Shown here one piece after another: positions 1-7,553 of a DNA stretch of 30,464 nt. The position numbers and the translations under genes were made by a program. The stretch is taken from NCBI GenBank assembly GCA_009774615.1, contig VSOC01000011.1, positions 1 through 30,464 on the forward strand, in the 5' to 3' direction. How positions within the stretch are numbered: position 1 is the first letter of the stretch; every line of letters begins with the position of its first letter. This DNA comes from Lachnospiraceae bacterium. Lineage in GTDB: Bacteria > Bacillota > Clostridia > Lachnospirales > Lachnospiraceae. Below the pieces are notes generated by a model. That model ran no database searches. It saw only the letters and a list, made by a program, of their open reading frames with translations, and had not been told where the DNA came from.

Positions 1-40
1 CTATATACATATCGGTTATTTTTTCTTATAATAGCATTAA

Positions 41-170
41 CAACATGAAAAACACAAAAAATAATATAAATACTTTGAATAATATAAATAAAACAAAAAA
101 TAAAAATAATATAAGAAATAAAAACAATATAAAGAATAATATAAACAATATTGGCAAGGCCAGAGTAAAT
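41..170. repeat. AT-rich low-complexity leader before the alpha-galactosidase
   Basis: Degenerate repeats of AATAATATAAA-like units run through this stretch, and the + strand is almost free of G. It ends just before the AGGAGG ribosome binding site at about 175-180. It probably forms an unstructured 5' leader. A TATAAT hexamer lies at 27-32, but no convincing -35 box can be seen because the window starts there. Confidence 0.5.
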
Positions 171-189
171 ATAAAGGAGGAAACAAGAG

Positions 190-1374
190 ATGACAGCAGC
201 AAGGCCACCGATGGGATGGAATTCCTGGAATACCTTTGGAGAAAAGATTGATGAGGAATTAATTCTCCAGATTGCAGATCGAATGGTTGACGAGGGCTAC
301 AGGGAGGCGGGCTATCAATATTTAATTATTGATGACTGCTGGGCCTTAAAGGAGAGGGATGAGCATGGGCTTCTTGTACCCGATCCGAAGAAGTTCCCGC
401 ATGGGATGAAGGCGGTAGCGGATTATGTCCATGGAAAAGGGCTGAAATTCGGTATGTATTCCTGTGCGGGCGTAATGACCTGTGCGGGCTATCCTTCCAG
501 CTACGATCATGAATTTTCCGATGCTGCACAGTTTGCCGAATGGGGAGTGGATTATCTTAAATATGACTTCTGCCATTTCCCGGAAAATGCGGACTGCCAA
601 AATCGCTATCATCGGATGAGTATGGCGTTAAAGGCAACCGGGAGAGATATTCTTTTTGCCGCCTGCAACTGGGGAAAAGAAGAATCCTGGACATGGATGC
701 GTTCCATTGGTGCGCATACCTACCGTTCGACGGGAGATATTTTTGACAATTTCCGTTCCTTTATGGGGATTTTTACTTCTCAGCTTGAACATCTCTGCCA
801 GTCCGGGCCGTACTGCTTTAACGATATGGATATGCTGACGGTCGGTATGTATAACCGGGGCAATGTAGCGATTGGAAAGACCTGCACGGACGGGGAGTAC
901 CGTATACAGTTTTCGCTCTGGTGCCTGTCCGGGACACCGCTGATTATCGGGGCGGATATCCGGGAAATGAAACCGGAGATGAAAGAACTTCTGTTAAATA
1001 CAGATTTAATCCGCATCAATCAGGATGAGGAATGCCGCCCGCCCTGCCTTCTGGGAAAACGCAGCGTGGCTGTGCCGGAAACGGATAGGGAAAATGCCGT
1101 GGAGCCTATCCGCATGGTGAAGGATAAGCTGTACACCTTGCTCAAGCATTTATCCCACCAGGAATTTGTGATTGCCTTCTATAATCTATTTGAAGAGGAA
1201 CAGGAAATGAACTGCATCTTTGCCGACGCCGGGCTTCCCTACGAATCGGGCTACGGCTTCCATATGCGGGATATCTTTACCGGAGAAGATCTGGGGGTAA
1301 AGCGGGATTATTTCCTCGCCCGTGTGCCGGGACATGACTGTAAATTATATTTCTGCCGTCTGGAGAAATGCTGA
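190..1374 (+). CDS. Alpha-galactosidase, glycoside hydrolase family 27
   Basis: This 394-residue protein is a GH27 retaining alpha-galactosidase, which removes terminal alpha-linked galactose from oligosaccharides such as melibiose and the raffinose family. Seen in the sequence: the N-terminal PPMGWNSWN motif (residues 6-14), the IIDDCW strand (46-51), the nucleophile motif YLKYD with Asp126, and RSTGDI with Asp183 at the acid/base position. A (beta/alpha)8 barrel is followed by a C-terminal beta domain from about residue 300. There is no signal peptide, so it should act in the cytoplasm on imported oligosaccharides. The start is fixed by an AGGAGG about 9 bases upstream. Length is normal for bacterial GH27. 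Exact substrate (galactoside or another alpha-linked sugar such as N-acetylgalactosamine or beta-arabinopyranose) cannot be told from sequence. Confidence 0.93.
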   Translation: MTAARPPMGWNSWNTFGEKIDEELILQIADRMVDEGYREAGYQYLIIDDCWALKERDEHGLLVPDPKKFPHGMKAVADYVHGKGLKFGMYSCAGVMTCAGYPSSYDHEFSDAAQFAEWGVDYLKYDFCHFPENADCQNRYHRMSMALKATGRDILFAACNWGKEESWTWMRSIGAHTYRSTGDIFDNFRSFMGIFTSQLEHLCQSGPYCFNDMDMLTVGMYNRGNVAIGKTCTDGEYRIQFSLWCLSGTPLIIGADIREMKPEMKELLLNTDLIRINQDEECRPPCLLGKRSVAVPETDRENAVEPIRMVKDKLYTLLKHLSHQEFVIAFYNLFEEEQEMNCIFADAGLPYESGYGFHMRDIFTGEDLGVKRDYFLARVPGHDCKLYFCRLEKC

Positions 1375-1393
1375 TAAAAAATGGAAACGAAAA

Positions 1394-1600
1394 ATGAAAA
1401 CAATGAAGATAAGTTTATGCCGCAAATGCCGCTCCCCGCTCACTCCCGATGAAATTGCCATGACAAAGAAACTGATTAACCGGGGGACAGAAGTATATTA
1501 CTGCCTGGACTGTCTGGCACTGGCATTTGATGTAGAACGAGCAGATTTGGAAAGGAAAATTCTGGAATTTAAGGAAAATGGATGTACACTTTTTCGATAA
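1394..1600 (+). CDS. Small zinc-ribbon-like protein, function unknown
   Basis: This 68-residue protein begins MKTMKISLCRKC. It has two CxxC pairs (CRKC near residue 8 and YCLDC near residue 38), the spacing expected of a zinc ribbon or knuckle, followed by a charged helix of about 20 residues (DVERADLERKILEFKEN). It starts 19 bases after the galactosidase stop, so it is probably co-transcribed. An upstream in-frame ATG at 1322 exists, but using it would mean overlapping the galactosidase by more than 50 bases. Start 1403 is also possible. There is no strong ribosome binding site, which lowers confidence. I do not recognise a named family. Confidence 0.6.
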   Translation: MKTMKISLCRKCRSPLTPDEIAMTKKLINRGTEVYYCLDCLALAFDVERADLERKILEFKENGCTLFR

Positions 1601-1601
1601 A

Positions 1602-1798
1602 ATGATACCAGGGTCAAAAGGTCGAAAATTCGACGAAAGCTTGCTTTCAGGAGAATTTTTGAACTTGGGACCCGCCAAAAACATGAAAAAGCAGCCCGAC
1701 AGGGCGGATTTTGAATGTTTTTAGGATTGCGGGAGCACGAAGTGCGGAGCAATCTGTATCATAAGAAGCGGCAAAAGACCTTTTGACGCTTCTATCAT
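1602..1798. repeat. Palindromic repeat element with 22-bp terminal inverted repeats (MITE-like)
   Basis: The ends 1602-1623 and 1777-1798 are inverted copies matching at about 19 of 22 positions, sharing ATGATA and GTCAAAAGGTC. Inside are several nested hairpins: AAAATTC/GAATTTT with GAAAGC/GCTTTC near 1625-1659, AAAAACAT/ATGTTTTT enclosing CCGCC/GGCGG near 1674-1722, and GATTGC/GCAATC with GCAC/GTGC near 1725-1755. There is no coding frame. The compact, fully structured form fits a non-autonomous mobile element or a clade-specific intergenic repeat. No clear target duplication is visible. It separates the galactosidase unit from the solute-binding gene. Confidence 0.65.
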
Positions 1799-1838
1799 AA
1801 AATATAAAAACAGATAAAAAATCAGGAGGAAAAGGAAA

Positions 1839-3149
1839 ATGAAAAAGAAAAATGTAGCAGCTCTTATATTGGCAGGGACGATGTGTGTTTCTCTGGCCGC
1901 CTGCGGAGGAAATGCGGGGTCTTCGGGAAATGCACAGTCGGGTGATTCCGGCAGCCAGGGAGGAGGATCGTCTTCCGGCGCTTCTCTGACCATGGCGATT
2001 TGGGATAATGCACAGCTTCCGGGGTTAAAGGAGATTGTCGGCGACTTTACCAGCGAAACGGGAATTGCGGTTGATTTGCAGGTGGTTCCCTGGGATCAGT
2101 ACTGGACACTTCTGGAAGCCGGTGCACAGGGCGGGACGCTTCCGGATGTTTTCTGGATGCATTCCAACTACAGCCAGAAATTTATGAGCAATGATATCCT
2201 TCTGGATTTAACGGACAGGATTGCCCAGAGCGAAGTTATTGATTTGGCAAATTATTATGAAGATATTACAGAGCTGTACCAGTATGACGGAAAAACTTAT
2301 GCAATTCCAAAGGATTACGATACCATTGCCCTCTGGTATAATAAGACCTTGTTTGACGAAGCGGGACTTTCCTATCCTGATGAAACCTGGACCTGGGAAA
2401 CCCTTGCGGAAAATGCACAGAAGCTGACCAACAGCGAAAAAGGACAGTACGGTTTTGTTTCTCCTGCCGTATTTAACCAGGACGGTTATTACAATTATAT
2501 TTACACCATGGGCGGCAGAGTGCTCAGTGAGGACAAGACCAAGTCGGAATGGGATTCTCCTGAAACCATCAATGCGATGAATTGGTGGTATGACAATCTG
2601 GTAACGACCTGTATGCCGACACAGGAGGTTATGGCAGAAAACACACCGGATGTATTGTTAGGTTCGGGAAGGGTAGCTATGATTCTTCAGGGTTCCTGGA
2701 TGGTTGCTGCCATGAAGGGAAATGAATATATAGACCAGAACTGTGACGTGGCAGTTCTTCCCAAATCCAATGATGGCGTAAGAAAAACCATCTATAACGG
2801 TCTTGGCTGGTCATCCTGTGCCAATACGGAACATCCGGAAGAAGCGTGGAAGCTTTTGGAATACCTGGGAAGCGAGGCAGCACAGAAGAAACAGGCCGAA
2901 CTTGGCGTGACCATGTCCGCCTATCAGGGAACTTCGGATACCTGGGTAAAATGTGCACCGGAATTTAATTTAAAAGCCTATCTGGATATGACCGAGGATA
3001 TGGTTATCCGTCCTTATACCAAGAATACCAAGGCATGGGAAGATTACTCACAGTCCACTATGGTAAAGGCTTATACCGGAGAAATGACCATGGAAGAGGT
3101 GTGCCGGGATATTGCCGCCTTTATGAATGAGGAAATCGCCGATGAGTAA
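1839..3149 (+). CDS. ABC transporter sugar-binding lipoprotein (family 1 extracellular solute-binding protein)
   Basis: This 436-residue protein is a family 1 carbohydrate-binding protein. It has an N-terminal lipoprotein signal: KKKN, a hydrophobic stretch, and lipobox LAAC with Cys22 as the lipidated residue. A Gly/Ser-rich linker (about 23-46) follows, then the mature domain beginning LTMAIWDN. Typical family features include WYNKTLFDEAGL at about 165-177, an aromatic-rich cleft and a C-terminal helical lobe. It should capture an oligosaccharide at the outer membrane face and deliver it to an ABC permease. No permease or ATPase gene follows; a terminator does. It therefore appears to be an orphan receptor relying on subunits encoded elsewhere. 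Proximity to the alpha-galactosidase suggests an alpha-galactoside ligand, but that is inference. Ribosome binding site AGGAGG lies near 1824. Confidence 0.9.
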   Translation: MKKKNVAALILAGTMCVSLAACGGNAGSSGNAQSGDSGSQGGGSSSGASLTMAIWDNAQLPGLKEIVGDFTSETGIAVDLQVVPWDQYWTLLEAGAQGGTLPDVFWMHSNYSQKFMSNDILLDLTDRIAQSEVIDLANYYEDITELYQYDGKTYAIPKDYDTIALWYNKTLFDEAGLSYPDETWTWETLAENAQKLTNSEKGQYGFVSPAVFNQDGYYNYIYTMGGRVLSEDKTKSEWDSPETINAMNWWYDNLVTTCMPTQEVMAENTPDVLLGSGRVAMILQGSWMVAAMKGNEYIDQNCDVAVLPKSNDGVRKTIYNGLGWSSCANTEHPEEAWKLLEYLGSEAAQKKQAELGVTMSAYQGTSDTWVKCAPEFNLKAYLDMTEDMVIRPYTKNTKAWEDYSQSTMVKAYTGEMTMEEVCRDIAAFMNEEIADE

Positions 3150-3233
3150 GTTCAGGGCTGATGCGTAAGGTTAAAGCAGAAAAGAAGCTTTGTGTAAAAG
3201 CGTAAGCTTAAGGCAGAAAAGGAAACAAAATTC

Positions 3234-3268
3234 AGCAGGAAACCGGCAGAAATACCCGTTTCCTGCTG
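3234..3268. terminator. Bidirectional terminator between the solute-binding gene and the AraC gene
   Basis: An inverted repeat with arms CAGCAGGAA and TTCCTGCTG and a loop of about 14 bases is followed on the + strand by TTATTAATTT, and on the - strand by AATTTTGTTTCC. It lies between two convergent genes and could stop transcription from both sides. The T-runs are interrupted, so efficiency is uncertain. Confidence 0.7.
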
Positions 3269-3307
3269 TTATTAATTTATTGATTTTATTCTGTTTATAC
3301 TTGGTTT

Positions 3308-4216
3308 TTATTTGGTTTCATTTCGCGGATTAACCTTTTCCCGATAATGCTTGGGGCTCAGGCCATAGGCGTTTTTAAAAATTTTAGAAAAGGTCAGTGG
3401 GTTTTCATAGCCAATCTGCTCCGCAATCTCCTGCACGGAAAGATTAGTGGCACATAAGAGTCTTCGCCCTTCTTCCATGCGGTAATTGAACAGATATTCC
3501 TGTGGGGAAACCTTTAGCTTCTGTTTAAAAATATGGGTCAGATAGGAACGGGTTATGCCGATGTATTCGGCAATATCGCGCACCTGCATATGGGCGTAAT
3601 GCTCGTGGATGTAGGCGACAGCATGGTTGACGTATAAATCCGGTGCGTAATCCAGCTCCGGTTTCTGATGATGCTCCGTCTGGTTCTGACGCCGGGAGCG
3701 GATAAGCAGGGCCAGTATTTCATAGAGAAGGGCTGTCCGGGTCAGTTCATCGATAATGGTCAGTTCATGGTGGTTTAAAATATTTTCCGTATAGGTTAAA
3801 AATTCTTCCGGCCGGATATACATGTCCCTCACCGGGTGTTCTGCGGTAATTCCCGCTTTTTCCAGGTACATCGCCGCCTTGCTTCCGCTGAAGGATACCC
3901 AGGTATAATACCAGGGATCTTCCGGGTCGGAAAAGTAATAGATTTCAACGCCCGGCGGCGTGACAAAAATCTGTCCCCGGCAGAGGTGATAGGTATTTTT
4001 GCCTACGTTTAAGGTTCCTTTTCCTGACAATACGAAATGGACATGAAAATCATCCCTTATCATTGGTCCATAAGCTTTATCCGGGCTGCACCGTTCAATG
4101 CCGCAGACCGTCAGAAACAGTTCCGCATGTTCAATCGGCGGACTTCCCAGCAGACGGAAATTGGCACCGATGCGGTAGGTGGAGGTTTTAAAGGGTTTGG
4201 GCGCTTCGACTAACAT
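3308..4216 (-). CDS. AraC family transcriptional regulator
   Basis: This 302-residue regulator has an N-terminal cupin-like sensing domain (about 20-165; FHVHFVLSGKGTL at about 53-65 is the typical AraC_binding start) and a C-terminal double helix-turn-helix (about 200-295: VRDIAEYIGITRSYLTHIFK, then VQEIAEQIGYENPLTFSKIFK and GLSPKHYRE). Proteins of this layout commonly activate sugar-use genes when a sugar binds the cupin. It converges with the sugar-binding lipoprotein gene and lies near the alpha-galactosidase, so those are the likeliest targets (inference). The start is supported by AGGAGG seven bases upstream. A 15-bp tandem repeat occupies its upstream region. Confidence 0.93.
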   Translation of the reverse strand: MLVEAPKPFKTSTYRIGANFRLLGSPPIEHAELFLTVCGIERCSPDKAYGPMIRDDFHVHFVLSGKGTLNVGKNTYHLCRGQIFVTPPGVEIYYFSDPEDPWYYTWVSFSGSKAAMYLEKAGITAEHPVRDMYIRPEEFLTYTENILNHHELTIIDELTRTALLYEILALLIRSRRQNQTEHHQKPELDYAPDLYVNHAVAYIHEHYAHMQVRDIAEYIGITRSYLTHIFKQKLKVSPQEYLFNYRMEEGRRLLCATNLSVQEIAEQIGYENPLTFSKIFKNAYGLSPKHYREKVNPRNETK

Positions 4217-4266
4217 AGGATGGCCTCCTTTTGGATGTAGAATCTTTTTGCGGCTCTTTTCGTATA

Positions 4267-4351
4267 GAGAATCCTGCGACTGAAAAACTTGTGGCTGAAA
4301 AACCTGTAATAATCCTGTAATAGAAAATCCTGTAATAAAAAATCTTGTAAT
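4267..4351. repeat. 15-bp degenerate tandem repeat upstream of the AraC gene
   Basis: Six head-to-tail units can be read at 4267-4281, 4282-4296, 4297-4310, 4311-4321, 4322-4336 and 4337-4351. On the - strand the best units read ATTACAGGATTTTCT. Two units are shortened to 14 and 11 bases. The array ends about 50 bases before the AraC start codon, in the place of its promoter or leader. Confidence 0.75.
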
Positions 4352-4422
4352 GGAAAAGAAATCTTAATTACAAGGTTGCGGATGCCATTGAATACGGGAT
4401 TGCACCGGTTAAGTAAGATGCC

Positions 4423-5358
4423 TTATTTTGGCAGTTCACCGGATATCGTGCCTGCATTGCCCCACTGACTTTTCATTAAATCAATAAAACATCTGGCCGC
4501 ATCGCTGAGATAGCGGCCCTTTTTGTAGCTTGCCGTAAATTCCCAGGTTGGGCGGGTGGGAAGGCGGAAGCAGGTAATGCCGGAGGGCAGGGTTTTTACG
4601 TAATAGTAGGTGAGTATCCCGCAGCTTAAATTGGATTGAATCATGGAAATAATGGTGTGATTATTTCCCGTTTCAAAGAGGATCTGGGGTTCAAAACCGG
4701 CCTCGGCAAAAATCTGGTTGATCATGGTGCGCATGGTGGAACGTTTGTCCATAAGGACGAAGGGTTCGTACTGCAGGGTGCGGATATCTAAGGTTGCAAA
4801 AACCCCGGGTTCGTTTGGGGCAAGCCGTGCAACAGGATGGCCGGAAGGTACGGCTAAAAACAGTTCTTCGGTGTAGATGGTTTCATAGATATCGGTGGTA
4901 CGGTCCACATCGGTCAGGGTGAGAAAGCCGATATCCAGATCGCCCTGGGAAATCAGCTTTTGCAGTTCGCGCACAACTCCTTCTTTGGGTTCGATAATAA
5001 TATTGGGATAGCGCTGGTGAAAGATGGCATAAGCCGAAGTAAACATGGTGATTCCCCGGCCGGCAGTAAATCCTACGGACAGATGGCCCCGAAGTCCGGT
5101 GGTCAGGTCGTTGATCATCTGGTAGGTATCGCGTTTTATCCGCAGCATTTCTTTAGCGTTTTTTACATAAATTTCTCCGGCTTCGGTCAGATGCCAGTTT
5201 GTCCGGGAGCGGTGAAAGAGCGGAGTTCCCAGTTCTTTTTCCAGCTTAATCAGCTGCTGGTTTAGGGCAGACTGCGTGATGTAGAGTTTGCTGGCAGCCC
5301 GTGTAATATTATTTTCTTCGGCAATTTTAATAATATATTCGATTTGCTTGGTGTCCAT
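4423..5358 (-). CDS. LysR family regulator, divergent from gudD
   Basis: This 311-residue LysR-type regulator has the N-terminal winged helix-turn-helix (MDTKQIEYIIKIAEENNITRA..., residues 1-60, with AASKLYITQSALNQQLIKLEKELG) and a type 2 periplasmic-binding-fold effector domain (about 90-300). The start at 5358 is chosen because AGGAGG lies seven bases upstream and the LysR fold begins exactly there; an upstream ATG at 5439 would add 27 unrelated residues. It is transcribed away from gudD with a 355-base shared control region, the usual layout for a LysR protein controlling its neighbour. The ligand is plausibly glucarate or galactarate (inference). It is related to the second LysR protein at 12660-13562. 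Confidence 0.93.
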   Translation of the reverse strand: MDTKQIEYIIKIAEENNITRAASKLYITQSALNQQLIKLEKELGTPLFHRSRTNWHLTEAGEIYVKNAKEMLRIKRDTYQMINDLTTGLRGHLSVGFTAGRGITMFTSAYAIFHQRYPNIIIEPKEGVVRELQKLISQGDLDIGFLTLTDVDRTTDIYETIYTEELFLAVPSGHPVARLAPNEPGVFATLDIRTLQYEPFVLMDKRSTMRTMINQIFAEAGFEPQILFETGNNHTIISMIQSNLSCGILTYYYVKTLPSGITCFRLPTRPTWEFTASYKKGRYLSDAARCFIDLMKSQWGNAGTISGELPK

Positions 5359-5713
5359 TTCTTTTCCTCCTGGGAAAATTCGGAAGTGTTTTTTATTGCC
5401 CTTCGCATTTTCTGAAAAAACATATCCTGGTGAAAACATTTTTTAGTAAACATTTAAACTGTTTTTTGCCGGGTTTCCGAGTTAGTGTTTCTTTTGTTCC
5501 AATAGTTTCCAATTATCGGATAAATTTAGTAATTATAGTGGTAATTAACCTTATATTACATTACTTTCTGGTGAAAATCAAGGATTTCTATAAGAAAAAC
5601 TTAGAGAAGCCATTAGTTATTAAAACTTTACTTATGAGAAAACTCGTAGTATACTAAAAACATAGAAATTAGCCCTGCAATAGAAAAGGGTAAAAAACTA
5701 AGGAGGTAAAGAG
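5359..5713. promoter_or_regulatory. Divergent lysR-gudD control region
   Basis: This is an AT-rich non-coding stretch between two divergent genes. It contains an inverted repeat at 5585-5609 built around TCTATAAG, five A, CTTAGAGA (7 of 8 paired in the core), with the T-N11-A character of LysR-binding sites, and a sigma-A-like promoter for gudD at 5628-5655. The SD for gudD is AAGGAGG near 5700-5706. An exact operator assignment is inferred. Confidence 0.55.
5627..5658 (+). promoter_or_regulatory. Predicted gudD promoter
   Basis: The -35 element TTACTT (5628-5633) and -10 element TATACT (5650-5655) are separated by 16 bases. The wider blocks TTTACTTAT and TATACTAAA match the garD promoter with identical spacing. 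The inferred transcript start near 5662 leaves a leader of about 50 bases. Confidence 0.6.
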
Positions 5714-7042
5714 ATGTCACCAGTAATTCAGAAAATGGAAGTATGGCCAGTAGCAGGAAAGGACTGTATGGAGCTGAACTTGAGCGGTGCCCATGCACCG
5801 TACTTTACCAGGAACGTTGTTGTGCTCTATGCCGATAACGGCGAGATGGGCGTAGGCGAGGTTCCGGGCGGAAAGAAAATCACGGCTGCGCTGGAAGAAT
5901 GCATTCCGTTAGTTGAGGGAACCAGGGTTGCCGAGTACAAGAGCACGCTGTTAAAGGTAAAGAAATATCTGGATTCCAAGGGTGAGGAAGATGTCAGAGG
6001 AAACCAGACTTTTGACCTTCGTACCGGCGTACATGTAATTACCGCTATTGAAGCACCATGTCTTGACCTGTTAGGAAAGCATCTGGGCGTGCCGGTCTGT
6101 GAACTGTTAGGTGACGGACAGCAGAGAGATAAGGTGCGGATGCTGGGTTACTTATTCTTTGTCGGTGATCGGAAGAAAACCGATCTTCCTTATGACTCCG
6201 AGCCGGATTCCGACTGCGAGTGGTACAGAATCCGCCATGAGGAGGCGCTTACCGCAGAGAAGATTGTAGCTTTTGCCCGTGCAACCAAGGAAAAATACGG
6301 TTTCCAGGATTTCAAGCTAAAGGGCGGCGTACTTCCCGGGAATGAGGAGATGGATGTTATCCGTGCGATGAAGAAGGAATTCCCCGAGGCAAGGATCGAT
6401 CTTGATCCGAACGGCGGATGGCTGCTGGAGGAAGCAGTTGAGTATGTTAAGGGAATGAAGGGAATCTTAACTTACTGTGAAGACCCCTGCGGAGCCGAGG
6501 GCGTTTACTCCGGAAGAGAGATTATGAGTGAGTTCCGCCGCCGTACAGGATTCCCGACCGCGACGAATATGATTGCCACGGACTGGAGAGAGGTGAGCCA
6601 CTCCTTAGAGAGCCAGGCAGTGGATATTATTCTGGCAGATCCGCATTTCTGGACGATGGCAGGCTCGGTAAGAGTTGGGCAGATGTGCCATGATTTTGGC
6701 TATACCTGGGGAAGCCATTCCAACAACCATTTTGATATTTCCTTAGCTATGTTTACCCAGGTTGGCGCAGCCGTTCCGGGCGAATATAATGCACTGGATA
6801 CACACTGGATCTGGCAGGAAGGTCTGGAAAGACTGACCAAGGAGCCGCTGCAGATTGTGGACGGATGTGTTGCCGTTCCGAAGAAGCCGGGTCTTGGCAT
6901 TGAAGTGGACATGGATCAGATTCGGAAGGCAAATCAGGTTTACCTGGATAACTGCCTGGGCGGAAGAGATGATTCCATCGGAATGCAGTATCTGATTCCG
7001 GGATGGAAGTTTAACCCGAAGAAACCCTGCCTGGTACGGTAA
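5714..7042 (+). CDS. gudD: Glucarate dehydratase
   Basis: This 442-residue enolase-superfamily enzyme dehydrates D-glucarate (and usually L-idarate) to 5-keto-4-deoxy-D-glucarate in the cytoplasm. It aligns from end to end with E. coli GudD as I recall that sequence, including MLGYLFFVGDRK, WYRIRHEEA, NMIATDWR and the C-terminal GMQYLIPGW. Catalytic residues visible are the KxK pair Lys201/Lys203 (FKLKGG), metal ligands Asp231 (LDPNG), Glu262 (CGAEG) and Asn285 (TNM), Asp309 (ADPHFW) and general base His339 (SNNHFD). It is the first gene of the aldarate island. Start chosen from AGGAGG eight bases upstream. Of the two paralogues here it is the closer to classical GudD. Confidence 0.95.
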   Translation: MSPVIQKMEVWPVAGKDCMELNLSGAHAPYFTRNVVVLYADNGEMGVGEVPGGKKITAALEECIPLVEGTRVAEYKSTLLKVKKYLDSKGEEDVRGNQTFDLRTGVHVITAIEAPCLDLLGKHLGVPVCELLGDGQQRDKVRMLGYLFFVGDRKKTDLPYDSEPDSDCEWYRIRHEEALTAEKIVAFARATKEKYGFQDFKLKGGVLPGNEEMDVIRAMKKEFPEARIDLDPNGGWLLEEAVEYVKGMKGILTYCEDPCGAEGVYSGREIMSEFRRRTGFPTATNMIATDWREVSHSLESQAVDIILADPHFWTMAGSVRVGQMCHDFGYTWGSHSNNHFDISLAMFTQVGAAVPGEYNALDTHWIWQEGLERLTKEPLQIVDGCVAVPKKPGLGIEVDMDQIRKANQVYLDNCLGGRDDSIGMQYLIPGWKFNPKKPCLVR

Positions 7043-7072
7043 TTGTTTTTAACGGTTAGATGATGATTCGTT

Positions 7073-7366
7073 GTTACTGTTCACGTAGGTCTGCGCACTT
7101 GCTGCGCTGACCGTAGGTTAAACTGGGCTAGTACTGCATTGCGTAAATTCCAGTGAATATGCACCCGCTGTCTACGTCATCTGTAAACCCCACGAAACTC
7201 GACGTAGCACCACTACGCCTTCGTTTCGCGGGATTCACATCTAACGCAGACATCAGGCACCTATTCACCGTTATTTACGCAACACAGTACTAGTGAGCAA
7301 AAATCCCATCGACGAAGGCGATTTTTATGGATTTTTGCCCGTTGCTGTGAACGTGTGAACAGTAAT
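7073..7366. mobile_element. MITE-like element, copy A, interrupted by a second element
   Basis: The ends read GTTACTGTTCACGT and, inverted, GTGTGAACAGTAAT. The body matches copy B at 11058-11188 except for a 162-base insertion in the middle. An internal hairpin GCAAAAATCC/GGATTTTTGC is present near 7297-7337. Flanks GATTCGTT and GATTAGCT agree at 6 of 8 positions, consistent with an old 8-bp target duplication. There is no coding frame. It sits between the two dehydratase genes. Confidence 0.8.
7131..7290. mobile_element. 160-bp MITE nested inside copy A, TA target duplication
   Basis: Terminal inverted repeats begin GTACTGCATTGCGTAAAT at the left and GTACTGTGTTGCGTAAAT (read inverted) at the right, and pairing extends for about 35 bases. 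TA flanks both sides (7129-7130 and 7291-7292), and the uninterrupted copy B shows the empty site. The interior continues as an imperfect palindrome (GTCTACGT.../...CGCAGAC). TA duplication is the signature of IS630/Tc1-mariner-type transposases, so it is probably a non-autonomous passenger of that group. Confidence 0.8.
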
Positions 7367-7553
7367 GATTAGCTTTCCTTATCGGTAAAATTATGATTTA
7401 GAATTGGATTTTTTTCTTGTTTTCTGTTATCATTGACGATAAGAAAAGGGAATGAACATAAAAAAATAAGAAATTTGCTTATTGTTCCGGTAAAGCTTTG
7501 GGAATGTTTGGTGATTATGTTCAGCCTTTAGATGATTAAGGAGGACGACGAGA

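Larger units (their letters stand above)
7043..7553. promoter_or_regulatory. gudD-gudD2 intergenic region
   Basis: This 511-base gap holds the nested mobile elements (7073-7366). Between them and the next gene is an inverted repeat at 7420-7447 (TTTTCTGTTATC against GATAAGAAAA) and a possible promoter with TTGACG at 7433-7438 and CATAAA at 7457-7462 (18-base spacer). The repeat covers the -35 box and could be an operator. The SD AAGGAGG lies near 7538-7544. No coding frame is supported. Confidence 0.45.

Noticed and set aside
45..251. Open frame in the A-rich leader, rich in Asn and Lys
   Set aside because: Composition is purely that of the low-complexity DNA, it runs into the alpha-galactosidase in another frame, and no ribosome binding site precedes it.
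7073..7366. Possible CRISPR array or riboswitch in the palindromic gap after gudD
   Set aside because: There are no regularly spaced identical repeats with spacers. The structure is fully explained by two nested inverted-repeat elements, and the empty-site copy is visible at 11058-11188.
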